Assembly: GCA_913056175.1 (NCBI GenBank)
Contig: CAJXLM010000009.1
Span: 1-64,000, forward strand
DNA from: an uncultured Opitutia bacterium
Lineage (GTDB): Bacteria; Verrucomicrobiota; Verrucomicrobiia; Opitutales; Puniceicoccaceae
Direction: 5' to 3'
DNA length: 64,000 bases
Below the pieces are notes generated by a model. The model searched no databases, was not told where the DNA came from, and saw only the letters and a program-made list of their open reading frames with translations. Of this stretch, positions 1 to 9,173 are shown piece by piece. Position numbers and translations under genes: made by a program. Every line of letters begins with the position of its first letter. The stretch's first letter is position 1.

Positions 1-2
1 AG

Positions 3-248
3 CACTGGGATCACCTGCGAACCAGCAACCCGATCGAGAGCGTCTTCGCAGTCGTCCGCCACCGCACCGTGCGTACCCAAGGCGCGCTGTCGCAGACAAC
101 GGCCCAGCGGAGGGTCTTCAAGCTCGTTCAGGCCGCCGCAAAAAAAGGGCGCCGCCTGAAAAACGCCCCACCGTTGTCTTGGGTCATCCAAGGGGTCGTC
201 TTCTCCGACGGGGCTCCTGAAAATGACCAGGAAAACCGCGCCGCCTGA
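3..248 (+). pseudogene. IS256/Mutator-family transposase, C-terminal fragment (cut by window edge)
   Basis: An open frame enters from the left edge and stops at a TGA at 246-248, giving 81 residues. It begins with HWDHLRTSNPIESVFAVVRH, the block around the C-terminal part of the IS256 catalytic domain, followed by a basic stretch and the usual VIQGVVFSDG tail. IS256 enzymes are about 400 residues, so only the last fifth is in view. Whether the rest is intact lies outside the window. The sequence ending near position 280 could be the right inverted repeat, but the left partner is not available for comparison. Confidence 0.8.
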
Positions 249-333
249 TTTGCTTTCGTCACCCAAATTACGGCATAGCTCGGGAAGCGGGCGGGGTCCG
301 TGGATTGGGTGGGTTCGGGTTTTGCTGGGGAAT

Positions 334-873
334 TCAACCGGGCGGTGGTGGCGGCTCGTCCTTTGGGCGGAAGGACTTTGGCGACGCCCATGCCTCGATG
401 AGGGTGCCGTCCACACGGAAGTGCTTGTCGCTGATCCAGCCTCGCCTCCTCGCCAGCTCCGCCACTTCAGCGAAAAACAACTCAGAGACATGATTCTTTT
501 CAAAGCGCTCCATGTTCTGGCCGAAGTTGGAGGATTCAAAGACCGTCTCGTCCGGAGTCATGTCCAGAAACCACAGGTCGAGAAGATTGTAGCGGAGGTG
601 CGCCGCGAAATGGCGGCAGGTGCGCGACGCATACAGGCGCATTAGAACCCACGCCATCAACAGCCGTTCCGGAAAAACGCTCGGGCGCCCCTTCTGCGCG
701 TACATCTGCGCAAGTTCCCCCTCAAGACGGTCCAGCACCTCCCGGCACATCCGTTTCACCTCGCGCAGCGGGTGATCCCGCTCCACGAGCTCCTCAAGGT
801 TCACCAGAAACGCCCTGTCCGTTTGCGGTCTCGCTTTGCCTCGCATGGCCCGATTCCACCGACGCGCGCCCAC
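334..873 (-). pseudogene. IS1182/IS5-type transposase, N-terminal fragment
   Basis: This 179-residue frame has the DUF772-type helical N-terminus of IS1182/IS5 transposases: an ERDHPLRE stretch, GRPSVFPERLLMAWVLMRLY and RYNLLDLWFLDM. It reaches the first DDE aspartate region (DKHFRVDGTLIEAWAS) and then stops after a proline run. Family members are roughly 350-450 residues and carry two further acidic residues that are absent here. The missing 3' half falls where the IS256-like fragment on the other strand begins, so one element probably inserted into or deleted the other. It is unlikely to be active. Confidence 0.75.
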
Positions 874-1572
874 TTGGCCAGACGGATTACTTCACCGGCC
901 TGCTAGGGGGTCACGGGGGGTTCTGGACGTCTCGGGGGATCGGGGCGCTACAGGCTCGCGGGCACGGGAGCGCCTATGGCGCGGTGGGGGAGTGGACGGA
1001 GCCCGCGGCAGGGGATGGGTTCGGGTTTTTCCGGGGAGGTGAGTCCATGCCGCGTCTTTCAGCGCTTCCCTGCTGTGCTCCCGGCACATTCATGCCACGC
1101 CGTCGGCGCTTCCTTGCCTTTCGGCTCGGGGCGAGGACGGGGGTGGGTTGAGCGCAGTAGCCGTCGGGCAGGGGGGTTAGGCGGGTTTTGGGAAGTGGGG
1201 AGGCGGATTGCTCGTCAGGGCGGAGGGATTGACCCATGGCAGGAGAGATGGGGCCGGGTCCCCGTGAGCATTCGCGCCGGCGGTGAAGATTTCATTGGTC
1301 CGACGTCGTCCGGCAACCGACGCAATTGATTTCGTGGCGCACAGCGGAAGGTCCGGCTCTCCGCCGAAAGTTCTTGTTCCCATCACCACCTTGGACCCAC
1401 AACCTCCGACGCGCTTCTCGGGGCGTAATAATGAGTGGCCGGGAATCGTCACGGGGACCAGTTGACGGCTTCGCCTCCCCGGCGGCTTTCCCGCCATGCC
1501 AACCCGGCACCCCAAACAATGGCCACCGGCGGCCGCCTGCCGCCCCGCGGCACGGTCCTCGCGTCCTCGGCG
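874..1572. other. Noncoding stretch between transposase debris and SDR gene
   Basis: No frame here looks like a protein on either strand; the open frames are short and rich in Arg, Pro and Gly. The block gatgggttcgggtttttcc near 1014 resembles one near 310 (ggtgggttcgggttttgct), so part of it may be transposon-end or decayed repeat DNA. I see no RNA gene. Confidence 0.4.
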
Positions 1573-2343
1573 CTACTGGGCTCCCATTCCACCGTCCACG
1601 CGGTAGTGGACCCCGGTGATGTAGGAGGACTCGTCGGAGGCGAGGAACAGCACCAAGTTGGCGACATCGAGCGGCTCCCCGTAGCGGTGGAAGGGGACAA
1701 TCTGCTCAAAGTTTTTCCGGGCCTCGGTCGCTTCGCCCGGCTGGATCTCTTCCTCGATCCTGTCCATCATCTCCGTCTCGATCGGCGAGGGGTGGACCGA
1801 GTTCACCCGCACCCCGCTCTCTGCCATCTCGAGGGCAGCCGAACGGGTCATCCCGACAACCGCGTGCTTCGAGGTGACGTAGGGGGAGAGTCCGGCAAAG
1901 CCCTGCAGACCGGCCACCGAGGACATCGTGATCACAGAACCACTCCCCTGCTCTTGCATACTCGGAAGCACCTTTTGCAGGCCGAGGTAGACGCCGCGCA
2001 CATTCACCGCGATGACCTTGTCAAAGTCCTCCAGTCTCTGGTCGACCAGCGGAGCTACATGGCCCTCGATGCCCGCGTTCGCGAAGAAAACATCGATCCG
2101 GCCAAAGCGCTCCCGCGCCTCCCGCACGAAGCGCTCGGTATCCGGCTCCTCCGAGACATCGGCTGTGACCGTGAGCACGTCCCCGAGAGAGCCCAGCTCT
2201 TCCGCTGCGGTCGCCAGTCCCCCGGCGTCCCGGTCCACGAGTACGACCCGCGCTCCCTCCTCGAGGAAACGGCGGGCGGTTGCCTTGCCGATGCCACCGC
2301 TGCCCCCGGTGATTACAGCTACCTTATCGACCAATCGTTGCAT
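1573..2343 (-). CDS. Short-chain dehydrogenase/reductase (SDR), classical type
   Basis: The 256-residue protein is a cytosolic NAD(P)-dependent oxidoreductase of the classical SDR family. It has the cofactor motif TGGSGGIG near residue 13, NAG in the FFANAGIEG block, catalytic Ser in the ITMSSVAG segment and the YVTSK active-site pair. The C-terminus VDGGMGAQ is typical of FabG-like members. The ATG at 2343 was chosen because AGGAGG lies about 6 nt upstream and the Rossmann fold starts directly after it; a longer in-frame extension upstream is low-complexity Arg/Ser. An acidic residue after beta-2 (VLVDRDAGG) suggests NAD preference. The substrate cannot be told from sequence. Confidence 0.9.
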   Translation of the reverse strand: MQRLVDKVAVITGGSGGIGKATARRFLEEGARVVLVDRDAGGLATAAEELGSLGDVLTVTADVSEEPDTERFVREARERFGRIDVFFANAGIEGHVAPLVDQRLEDFDKVIAVNVRGVYLGLQKVLPSMQEQGSGSVITMSSVAGLQGFAGLSPYVTSKHAVVGMTRSAALEMAESGVRVNSVHPSPIETEMMDRIEEEIQPGEATEARKNFEQIVPFHRYGEPLDVANLVLFLASDESSYITGVHYRVDGGMGAQ

Positions 2344-2533
2344 GGGTTCCTCCTGTTCCTGACGTGACCAATGACTCTGTACCATCGGAACTCTTACCGT
2401 TCCGGGACGCCTTCCCGCAAGCATGACCGGGGCATCCCACCCCTTCCAACCTGCGCGCCCCCGTTCCCTCCCCGTCCTTTGCCATGGCCACTCGGAGAAG
2501 CCAAGGCTAGGCTTTCCACCCTTCCTGAATTTC

Positions 2534-3607
2534 ATGGACTCCCTCCGTCGTCGTCTCCCCCTCCTCTTGCTCGCGCTTCTTGGGATCGTGGCCCTCGGCT
2601 TTCTCGTGTGGCGAGCGCTCCCCGAGGAACAGCTCCCCGCCGGCTTTGCCTCCGGCAATGGCCGGATCGAGGCCACCGAGATTGACCTCGCCAGCCGCAC
2701 CGCCGGCCGTCTCGAGGAGCTTCTCGTCCGGGAGGGAGACCTTGTGGAAAGGGGGGACCTCCTCGCGCGAATGGATACCCGCTCCCTCCGGGCGGCCCTG
2801 CACGAGGCAGAGGCCCGGGCGCGACAGGCGCGTGTCGGTGTGGACACCGCCCTGCGCGGGATTGAGCAAGCCCGGGCCGAGCAGGAGGCCGCGAGGGCCG
2901 TGGTGGCCCAGCGGGAAGCCGAGCTGGAGGCGGCCCGCAAGCAACTGGCCCGGACTGAGGAACTCGCCGGAAGGGACGCCGTGCCCGCCTCCCAAGTGGA
3001 CAACGATCGGGCGGGGTTCGAGGCCGCCCGGGCCGCGGTGGCCGCCGCCCGGGCCCAGGTGGAGGCCGCCGGGGCCGCCCTCGGGCGGGCAGAGGCCGAC
3101 GCGATTGCCGCGGAAGCGGCCGTCGAGGCGGCCGAAGCGACCGTGGAGCGGCTCACCGCCGATCTCGAGGACGGGGTCCTGCGGGCCCCCCGCGACGGCC
3201 GCGTCCAGTACCGGGTCGCCCAGCCCGGCGAAGTCCTCTCCGCCGGGGGAGTGGTCCTCAACATGGTCGACCTCACCGATGTCTACATGACGATCTTCCT
3301 CCCCACGGCCGAGGCCGGCCGGGTGGCCCTCGGTGCCGAGGCCCGCATCGTCCTCGACGCGGCTCCCGACCTCGTCTTCCCCGCTGAGGTCACCTTCGTC
3401 GCGTCCGTGGCCCAGTTCACCCCGAAGACCGTCGAAACCGAGGAGGAGCGAGCCAAGCTCATGTTCCGGGTGCGGGCCAGCCTCGACCCCGACCTGCTCC
3501 GGCAGTACCTCCGGCAAGTGAAGACAGGGCTCCCCGGCCTCACCTACGTCCGCCTCGATCCCGACCTGCCCTGGCCGGAGGAGCTCCGCGTACAGCTCCC
3601 GGAATGA
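2534..3607 (+). CDS. HlyD-family periplasmic adaptor of an ABC exporter (YhiI/YbhG type)
   Basis: This 357-residue membrane-fusion protein has one N-terminal membrane anchor (residues 5-27). A first biotinyl-lipoyl half follows (GRIEATEIDLASRTAGRLEE), then a long Ala/Glu/Arg coiled-coil hairpin (about 85-210), the second lipoyl half (LRAPRDGRVQYRVAQPGE) and a beta-barrel region. Such adaptors bridge an inner-membrane transporter to an outer-membrane channel. The stop overlaps the next start (ATGA), so it is translationally coupled to the fused ATPase/permease. The ATG at 2534 was preferred over an upstream in-frame codon because it begins directly at the anchor. No Shine-Dalgarno is visible. 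The cargo is unknown. Confidence 0.9.
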   Translation: MDSLRRRLPLLLLALLGIVALGFLVWRALPEEQLPAGFASGNGRIEATEIDLASRTAGRLEELLVREGDLVERGDLLARMDTRSLRAALHEAEARARQARVGVDTALRGIEQARAEQEAARAVVAQREAELEAARKQLARTEELAGRDAVPASQVDNDRAGFEAARAAVAAARAQVEAAGAALGRAEADAIAAEAAVEAAEATVERLTADLEDGVLRAPRDGRVQYRVAQPGEVLSAGGVVLNMVDLTDVYMTIFLPTAEAGRVALGAEARIVLDAAPDLVFPAEVTFVASVAQFTPKTVETEEERAKLMFRVRASLDPDLLRQYLRQVKTGLPGLTYVRLDPDLPWPEELRVQLPE

Positions 3608-6519
3608 GCCTGCCCGGTCCCAGCGAGTCGGCTGCGGACCGCTCCGGCCGCTCCCCTCCGGCCAATCCCTCCCCCTCCCCCGCATCCCCGGTGATCCGCG
3701 TCGCCGGGGCCCGGCTCCGCTACGGCCGGCACACCGCACTCGCCGGCATCGATCTCACCGTGCGGGCCGGGGAACAAGTCGCCGTGATCGGGCCCGACGG
3801 TGTCGGGAAGTCCAGCCTCCTCGCCCTCATCGCCGGGGCCCGCCGCCTCCAGGAGGGGGAAGTCGAAGTCCTCGGGGGGTCCATGCGGTCTGCCCGCCAC
3901 CGCCACCGCATCTGCCAACGGATCGCCTACCTCCCCCAGGGACTTGGCCGTAACCTCTACGACTCCCTGAGCGTGCGGGAGAACATCGACTTCTTTGCCC
4001 GCCTTTTCGGGGGAAAAGCCGCCGACCGCGGAGAACGCATCGACGCGCTCACCGAGGCTACCGGGCTGGCCGCCTTCCGCGAGCGGGCTGCCGCCCACCT
4101 CAGCGGAGGCATGCGGCAGAAGCTGGGTCTCTGCTGCGCCCTCGTCCACGAACCCGACCTTCTTCTCCTCGACGAGCCGACCACCGGCATTGACCCCCTC
4201 TCCCGACGCCAGTTCTGGGAACTCATCGCCGACCTCCGCGCGGCCCGTCCCCGGCTCGCCCTTCTCCTCGCCACCTCCTACCTCTCGGAGGCCCGGGAAT
4301 TCGACGCGATTCTCGCATTGCAGGAGGGCCGGACCCTCGCCCGCGGCACCCCGCAGGACCTCCTCCAGCGGACCGACCGCACCTCCCTCGAGCAGGCCTT
4401 TCTCGCCCTGCTCGAGGATCGGGAAGGAGCACCCGCCCAGGGGGCGGACCAAGCGGGAGCCAACGGCGACCCGGTCGACAATGCGCAGCCTTCGCATTCC
4501 CGCCCCTCCAGGTCCGCGGATCCTCTCCCCTCCCCCGACCGAGGGGACCGCGACAAACCCATCGCCCTCGAGGCCGACCATCTCACCCTCCGCTTCGGGA
4601 ACTTCACGGCAGTCGACTCCGCCCGCTTCCGCGTCCACCAGGGCGAGATCTTCGGCTTCGTCGGCTCGAACGGCTCCGGGAAGACCACCACCATGAAGAT
4701 GCTCGCCGGCCTGCTCACCCCCAGCGAGGGGCGGGCTTTCCTTTTCGGGCAACCCGTCGATCCCCGCCGACTCGGCGATCGCCGCCGGATCGGCTACCTC
4801 GCCCAGACCTTCTCCCTCTACCGGAAGCTCACCGTCCGGCAAAACCTCCGTCTCCACGGCCGCCTCTACCGGATCCCCCCCGCGGACCTCGGCTCCCGCA
4901 TGCAGGAAGCGGCCGGACGATTCGGTTTGGAGGAGGTGCTCGACCGCCTCCCCGATGAGCTGCCTCTCGGCCTCCAGCAAAGGCTCTCCCTCGCCGTCGC
5001 GGTGATCCACCGACCCGACGTCCTCATCCTCGACGAGCCCACCAGCGGGGTCGACCCTCTCGCCCGGGAGGACTTCTGGCAACAGCTGCAGGAACTCTCC
5101 CGCCGCGACGGGGTCACGATCTTCCTCTCCACCCATCTCATGCCCGAGGCGCAGCGCTGCGACCGGGTCGCGCTCATGCACGAGGGCCGGGTCCTCGCCA
5201 CCGACACGCCCGCCGCCCTTTGCGACCAGCAGGACGAGGAGGACCTCGAGGAAGCGTTTGTCGCCTTCCTCCGTGCGGAGAGCGAGGGCAACCACGGGGA
5301 CCGTGCCCTTGCCGGAAGGACCCTCCACCAGCCCCCCTCGGCTCCGGTCCCCTCCTCTCCGCCACCCGCGGCGGACACCGCCCCCGCCGGTCTCTTCCGT
5401 CTCCACCGCGCCCTCGCCTACGCCCGGCGGGAAACCCTCGAGCTTTGCCGTGACCCCGTCCGGCTCACCCTCGCCTTCCTCGGCAGCCTCCTCCTCATGT
5501 TCGTGATGGGGCACGGGATCAGCCTCGACGTGGAGGACCTCGATTTCGCCGTGCTCGATCGCGACGACACCGCCGCCAGCCGCGACTACGCGGAGAGTCT
5601 GGCCGGTTCCCGCTACTTCCACGCGCAAGCGCCCCTCCGAGGCTACGCCGACCTCGACGAGCGCCTCCGCAGGGGCGAGCTGAGCCTCGCCGTGGAGATC
5701 CCCCCCGGCTTTGGGCGGGCCCTCGCCCGTGGGGAACCGGTCGCGATCGGGGCCTGGCTGGACGGCTCCATGCCCTCGCGGGCGGAGACCGCCCGCGGCT
5801 ACGTGCAGGGACTCCACCAGTCCTGGCTGGCCCGGCGCGCCCGCGCGGCCGGTCTCGAGCCCGAGGCGGTTCTCCCCGCGCGGATCGAGACCCGCTTCCG
5901 GTACAACCCGCAGCTGGAGAGCCTCGTGGCCATGGTGCCGGCCATGATCCCGCTCCTCCTCCTCATGATCCCGGCCATGCTCGCCTCGCTCAGCGTCGTC
6001 CGGGAAAAGGAGCTGGGATCGATCGTCAACTTCTACGTGACCCCCACCCGTCGGCTCGAGTTCCTCCTCGGCAAGCAGGCCCCCTACCTCATCCTCTCCT
6101 TCCTCAGCTTCCTCCTCCTCGTCCTCTTCGCCGTCGGGGGCTTCCAGGTACCCCTGAAGGGCAGCCTCCTCCTGCTCAGTGGGGCGGCCCTCCTCTACCT
6201 CGCCGCCGCCACCGCCCTCGGCATGTTCCTCTCCAGTTTCCTGCGCAGCCAGATCGCCGCGATCTTTGGCACCGCTGTGCTCACCATCCTGCCGGCGGTG
6301 AACTTCTCCGGACTGCTCAACCCGGTCTCCTCCCTGCAGGGATTCGGCCGAGTAGTCGGCGAACTCTACCCGACCACCCACTTCCTCCTCCTCGTCCGCG
6401 GCACCTTCTCCAAGGCGCTCGGACCCGCCGACCTGCAGGCCTCGCTCTGGCCGCTCGCCGCCTCCGTGCCCGTCCTCGTCCTCCTCGCCGCCCTCGCCCT
6501 TCGCAAGCAGGAGAAATGA
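3604..6519 (+). CDS. Tandem ABC ATPase fused to ABC-2 permease (RbbA/YhiH type)
   Basis: This 971-residue fusion carries two nucleotide-binding domains and a membrane domain. ATPase 1 has Walker A GPDGVGKS (63-70), signature LSGGMRQK and LLLLDEPTTG. A low-complexity linker (about 280-320) precedes ATPase 2, with Walker A GSNGSGKT (about 354-361) and LILDEPTSG. The second signature is degenerate (LGLQQRLSL instead of LSGGQ). From about residue 600 an ABC-2 permease follows, with one TM helix, a large external domain and five or six TM helices. The layout matches RbbA/YhiH, which in E. coli neighbours the same HlyD and YhhJ partners. It overlaps both neighbours by 4 nt. It probably powers export; the ribosome-associated role proposed for E. 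coli RbbA cannot be assumed. Confidence 0.9.
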   Translation: MSLPGPSESAADRSGRSPPANPSPSPASPVIRVAGARLRYGRHTALAGIDLTVRAGEQVAVIGPDGVGKSSLLALIAGARRLQEGEVEVLGGSMRSARHRHRICQRIAYLPQGLGRNLYDSLSVRENIDFFARLFGGKAADRGERIDALTEATGLAAFRERAAAHLSGGMRQKLGLCCALVHEPDLLLLDEPTTGIDPLSRRQFWELIADLRAARPRLALLLATSYLSEAREFDAILALQEGRTLARGTPQDLLQRTDRTSLEQAFLALLEDREGAPAQGADQAGANGDPVDNAQPSHSRPSRSADPLPSPDRGDRDKPIALEADHLTLRFGNFTAVDSARFRVHQGEIFGFVGSNGSGKTTTMKMLAGLLTPSEGRAFLFGQPVDPRRLGDRRRIGYLAQTFSLYRKLTVRQNLRLHGRLYRIPPADLGSRMQEAAGRFGLEEVLDRLPDELPLGLQQRLSLAVAVIHRPDVLILDEPTSGVDPLAREDFWQQLQELSRRDGVTIFLSTHLMPEAQRCDRVALMHEGRVLATDTPAALCDQQDEEDLEEAFVAFLRAESEGNHGDRALAGRTLHQPPSAPVPSSPPPAADTAPAGLFRLHRALAYARRETLELCRDPVRLTLAFLGSLLLMFVMGHGISLDVEDLDFAVLDRDDTAASRDYAESLAGSRYFHAQAPLRGYADLDERLRRGELSLAVEIPPGFGRALARGEPVAIGAWLDGSMPSRAETARGYVQGLHQSWLARRARAAGLEPEAVLPARIETRFRYNPQLESLVAMVPAMIPLLLLMIPAMLASLSVVREKELGSIVNFYVTPTRRLEFLLGKQAPYLILSFLSFLLLVLFAVGGFQVPLKGSLLLLSGAALLYLAAATALGMFLSSFLRSQIAAIFGTAVLTILPAVNFSGLLNPVSSLQGFGRVVGELYPTTHFLLLVRGTFSKALGPADLQASLWPLAASVPVLVLLAALALRKQEK

Positions 6520-7649
6520 ATCGCTTCCCCCGGCCCTCGACCCTCCTCCGCCTCGGGCAGAAGGAGTTGCTCCAACTCGCCCGCGATCCGCTCCTGCTCG
6601 TGCTGGTGATCTACACCTTCACCTTCGCGATCTACTCCGCCGCCACCGCCCTCCCGGAGACCCTCCACCGTGCCACCGTCTCCATTGTGGACGAGGACCA
6701 TTCCCCGCTGTCCCGCCGGATCGCCGACGCCCTCCAGGCACCCTACTTCAGCGAGCCGGACCTCGTCAGCCACCGCCAAATGGACGCCCGGCTCGACGCC
6801 GGCCTCGACATCTTCGCGCTGAACATCCCACCCGACTTCCAGGCGGACGTGCTCGCCGGGGAACAGCCTGCCCTCCAGCTCAATGTCGACGCCACCCGCA
6901 TGAGCCAGGCCTTCGCCGGGAGCGGCTACCTCCAGCAGATCGTGCGCGACGAGATCGCCGCGTTCGTCAAGGGCTACCGGGCCGGGGAGGCCCCCGCCGT
7001 CGACCTCGCCCTGCGCGCCCGCTTCAACCCGCAATTGGATCCCGGCTGGTTCGGCGGGATCATCGAAACCATCTCGAACGTCACCCTCCTCGCCCTCGTG
7101 CTCGGGGGTGCCTCCCTCATCCGCGAAAAGGAACACGGCACCCTCGAACACCTGCTCTCCCTGCCGGTCCGGCCCTCAGAGATCCTACTCTCCAAGATCC
7201 TCTCGATGGGCCTCATCGTCCTGGCGGCCGCCCTCTTCGCCCTCGAAGTCATCGTGGAGGGAGTGCTCGCCGTGCCCGTGCGCGGCTCCCTGCTCCTCTT
7301 CGGCACCGGGACGGTCCTGCACCTGCTCGCGACCACCTCGCTCGGCATCCTCCTCGGCCTGCTGGCCCCCTCCATGCCCCGCTTCGGGCTCCTCACCATC
7401 CTCGTGCTCCTTCCCCTGCAGATGCTCTCCGGCGGGATGACCCCGCGCGAGAGCATGCCCGAGTGGATCCAGATGGTCATGCTCGCCGCCCCCAACACCC
7501 ACTATGTCGCCCTTGCCGAAGCCGTCCTCTTCCGGGGAGCTGGCTGGGAATTGGTGGCACCCCAGCTGCTCGCCCTCCTCGCGATCGGCAGTGCCCTTTT
7601 CGCCCTTGCCCTTGTCCGGTTCCGCTCCTCCCTCGGCCACGCCGCCTGA
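6516..7649 (+). CDS. ABC-2 type permease subunit (YhhJ-like)
   Basis: This 377-residue inner-membrane protein has one N-terminal TM helix (about 23-43), a large non-cytoplasmic domain and then five to six C-terminal TM helices (about 180-370). It includes the ABC-2 coupling block REKEHGTLEHLLSLPVRP and LSGGMTPRESMPEWIQ. It belongs to the same family as the C-terminal half of the upstream fusion, so the two would form the transmembrane dimer. Its ATG overlaps the upstream stop (ATGA), completing a three-gene coupled export operon. No outer-membrane channel gene lies beside it. Confidence 0.9.
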   Translation: MNRFPRPSTLLRLGQKELLQLARDPLLLVLVIYTFTFAIYSAATALPETLHRATVSIVDEDHSPLSRRIADALQAPYFSEPDLVSHRQMDARLDAGLDIFALNIPPDFQADVLAGEQPALQLNVDATRMSQAFAGSGYLQQIVRDEIAAFVKGYRAGEAPAVDLALRARFNPQLDPGWFGGIIETISNVTLLALVLGGASLIREKEHGTLEHLLSLPVRPSEILLSKILSMGLIVLAAALFALEVIVEGVLAVPVRGSLLLFGTGTVLHLLATTSLGILLGLLAPSMPRFGLLTILVLLPLQMLSGGMTPRESMPEWIQMVMLAAPNTHYVALAEAVLFRGAGWELVAPQLLALLAIGSALFALALVRFRSSLGHAA

Positions 7650-8017
7650 ATCACGGAGGGCGGGACGGCAGCGCGCTTGTGCCCAGCACCCGCTCTTTTC
7701 TGAAAATCCGCGGCCCGCGGAGCTGGGTTCTTGACAAGGCGATGCCTACAAACCTTTTTAATCGCACCCCGAAGCATTGCTTTACCCCCCGGACCCCATT
7801 CCCTTAGTCGAACCCCATTACTACGATCCCGTTGCCTCCCCGCCCCGGAAGCACGGGTCCAAGAACGGCACAACGGAGGGCGTTTCCTTCTCCACCGCAC
7901 CTACCCGGTAGCGATCGGCACCGTAAATGCTCCCCCTCCCCGTACTCGCACCGCCCGAAACCGTGCCCCCTTTCTTCCGGTTCCCCTTGGATCCGGCAAC
8001 GAGAACCCAACCGATCC
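7650..8017. other. Intergenic region with probable proX promoter
   Basis: This 368-nt gap separates the export operon from proX. No convincing frame is present. It holds the only good sigma-70-like box pair I noticed here (7731-7760). The 120 nt before the start codon are C-rich and lack a ribosome-binding site. Confidence 0.5.
7731..7760 (+). promoter_or_regulatory. Candidate sigma-70 promoter of the proXWV operon
   Basis: A consensus -35 hexamer ttgaca (7731-7736) is followed after 18 nt by ttttta (7755-7760), an acceptable -10 in an otherwise GC-rich region. It points toward proX, about 260 nt upstream of its ATG, leaving a long 5' leader. This is inferred from sequence only. Confidence 0.4.
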
Positions 8018-9037
8018 ATGCATAAGATCCAACGATCCCCCGCCCTTCTGGGCGCCGCGCTGCTTTCCGCAGCCGCGTTCGGCCTTTCCCCACAGGCGAA
8101 GGCCGCCGAGTGCGATTACGATGACACCATCACGATCGCGGAAATGACCTGGCTCTCCGCCGGCACCTTTGCCTACGTGGCCGAGAAGATCCTCGCCGAT
8201 GGCTACGGCTGCGACGTGGACATCGTCCCGGGCGACACCGTGCCGACCGCCACGAGCATGCTCACCAAGAGCGAGCCGACGATTGCCCCGGAACTGTGGG
8301 TGAGCACCGCCCAGAGCATCTGGGACGAGGCCCAGGAGAAGGGCAACATCTACAAGGCCACCGACATCTTCGCCGACGGCGGCAAGGAGGGCTGGTGGAT
8401 TCCCGACTATGTGGCCGAGGCCAACCCCGGCCTGAAGTCTGTCGAGGACCTCAAGGATTACTCCGAGCTCTTCGTGGAAGTCGCCAGCAACGGCCAGGGC
8501 CGATTCTACGGCTGCCCTCCCGGCTGGGGTTGTGAGATCATCACCAACAACCTCTTCCGCGCCCTCAACCTCGAGGACCACAACTGGGAGCTCTTCTCGC
8601 CGGGCTCCGGTGCCAACCTGAAAGCCTCCTACGCCCGGAAGGTGACCCGCGGCCAGCCGATCGTCGGCTACTACTGGGGCCCCACCGCGGTGATCGGGAA
8701 GTACAACCTCGTGCGCCTGGAGATGCCGCCCTACAACGCGGAGGACTTCACGGAGTTGACCGTCCCGGACGCCCCGGATCCGCAGGTAACCGGCTGGAAG
8801 AAGGGCGACGTCGCCGTGGCCGTGGTCACCGAAGTCCGGGAAAGCGCGCCGCACGTGGCCGACTTCCTCGCCAAGATGAGCTACCCGAACGCCCTCGTGA
8901 ACCAGCTGCTCGCCTGGGGCGACGACAACTCGGCCAGTCCCGAGGAAGTCGCCGAGCGCTTCCTCGAGAACCACGAGGACGTCTGGACCCAGTGGGTCCC
9001 CTCCGACGTGGCGGACAACGTCCGGGCCTCCCTCTAG
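8018..9037 (+). CDS. proX: Glycine betaine/proline-type ABC transporter substrate-binding protein
   Basis: This 339-residue secreted protein has a Sec signal peptide (cleavage likely after AKA, about residue 29) and an OpuAC/ProX-type type II periplasmic binding fold. The ITIAEMTWLSAGTFAYVAEK start, the GGKEGWWIPDYVAE block and several Trp/Tyr residues are what the cation-pi cage for quaternary amines needs. The ATG at 8018 starts the signal peptide; upstream in-frame codons are low-complexity. It should deliver betaine-like solutes to the ProWV proteins encoded downstream. A strong hairpin follows the gene by 22 nt. The exact ligand (betaine, proline betaine, choline) is not determinable. 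Confidence 0.9.
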   Translation: MHKIQRSPALLGAALLSAAAFGLSPQAKAAECDYDDTITIAEMTWLSAGTFAYVAEKILADGYGCDVDIVPGDTVPTATSMLTKSEPTIAPELWVSTAQSIWDEAQEKGNIYKATDIFADGGKEGWWIPDYVAEANPGLKSVEDLKDYSELFVEVASNGQGRFYGCPPGWGCEIITNNLFRALNLEDHNWELFSPGSGANLKASYARKVTRGQPIVGYYWGPTAVIGKYNLVRLEMPPYNAEDFTELTVPDAPDPQVTGWKKGDVAVAVVTEVRESAPHVADFLAKMSYPNALVNQLLAWGDDNSASPEEVAERFLENHEDVWTQWVPSDVADNVRASL

Positions 9038-9059
9038 GGTCCCTGCCCCGTTTGCCCGG

Positions 9060-9092
9060 GAAGACGCCCCTCCGCGTGCGGGGGGCGTCTTC
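9060..9092 (+). terminator. Strong hairpin between proX and proW
   Basis: gaagacgcccc (9060-9070) pairs with ggggcgtcttc (9082-9092), and the stem continues as ccgc/gcgg around a two-base loop with one bulged T, for 15 pairs in total. No T-run follows, so it is more likely a partial terminator or 3' stabiliser of proX mRNA than a full stop. The operon continues into proW 82 nt later. Confidence 0.6.
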
Positions 9093-9173
9093 CTCCCCTC
9101 CCCTCCGCACCGGTCTTCGGGTCGCTGGTTGTCACGGTACCCGTTCCTCCCCCTCCCTTGAATCCTCCCTCCC

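Noticed and set aside
3544-6381. A 945-codon minus-strand frame opposite the fused ABC transporter
   Set aside because: Acidic, low-complexity shadow of a gene with Walker and signature motifs on the other strand.
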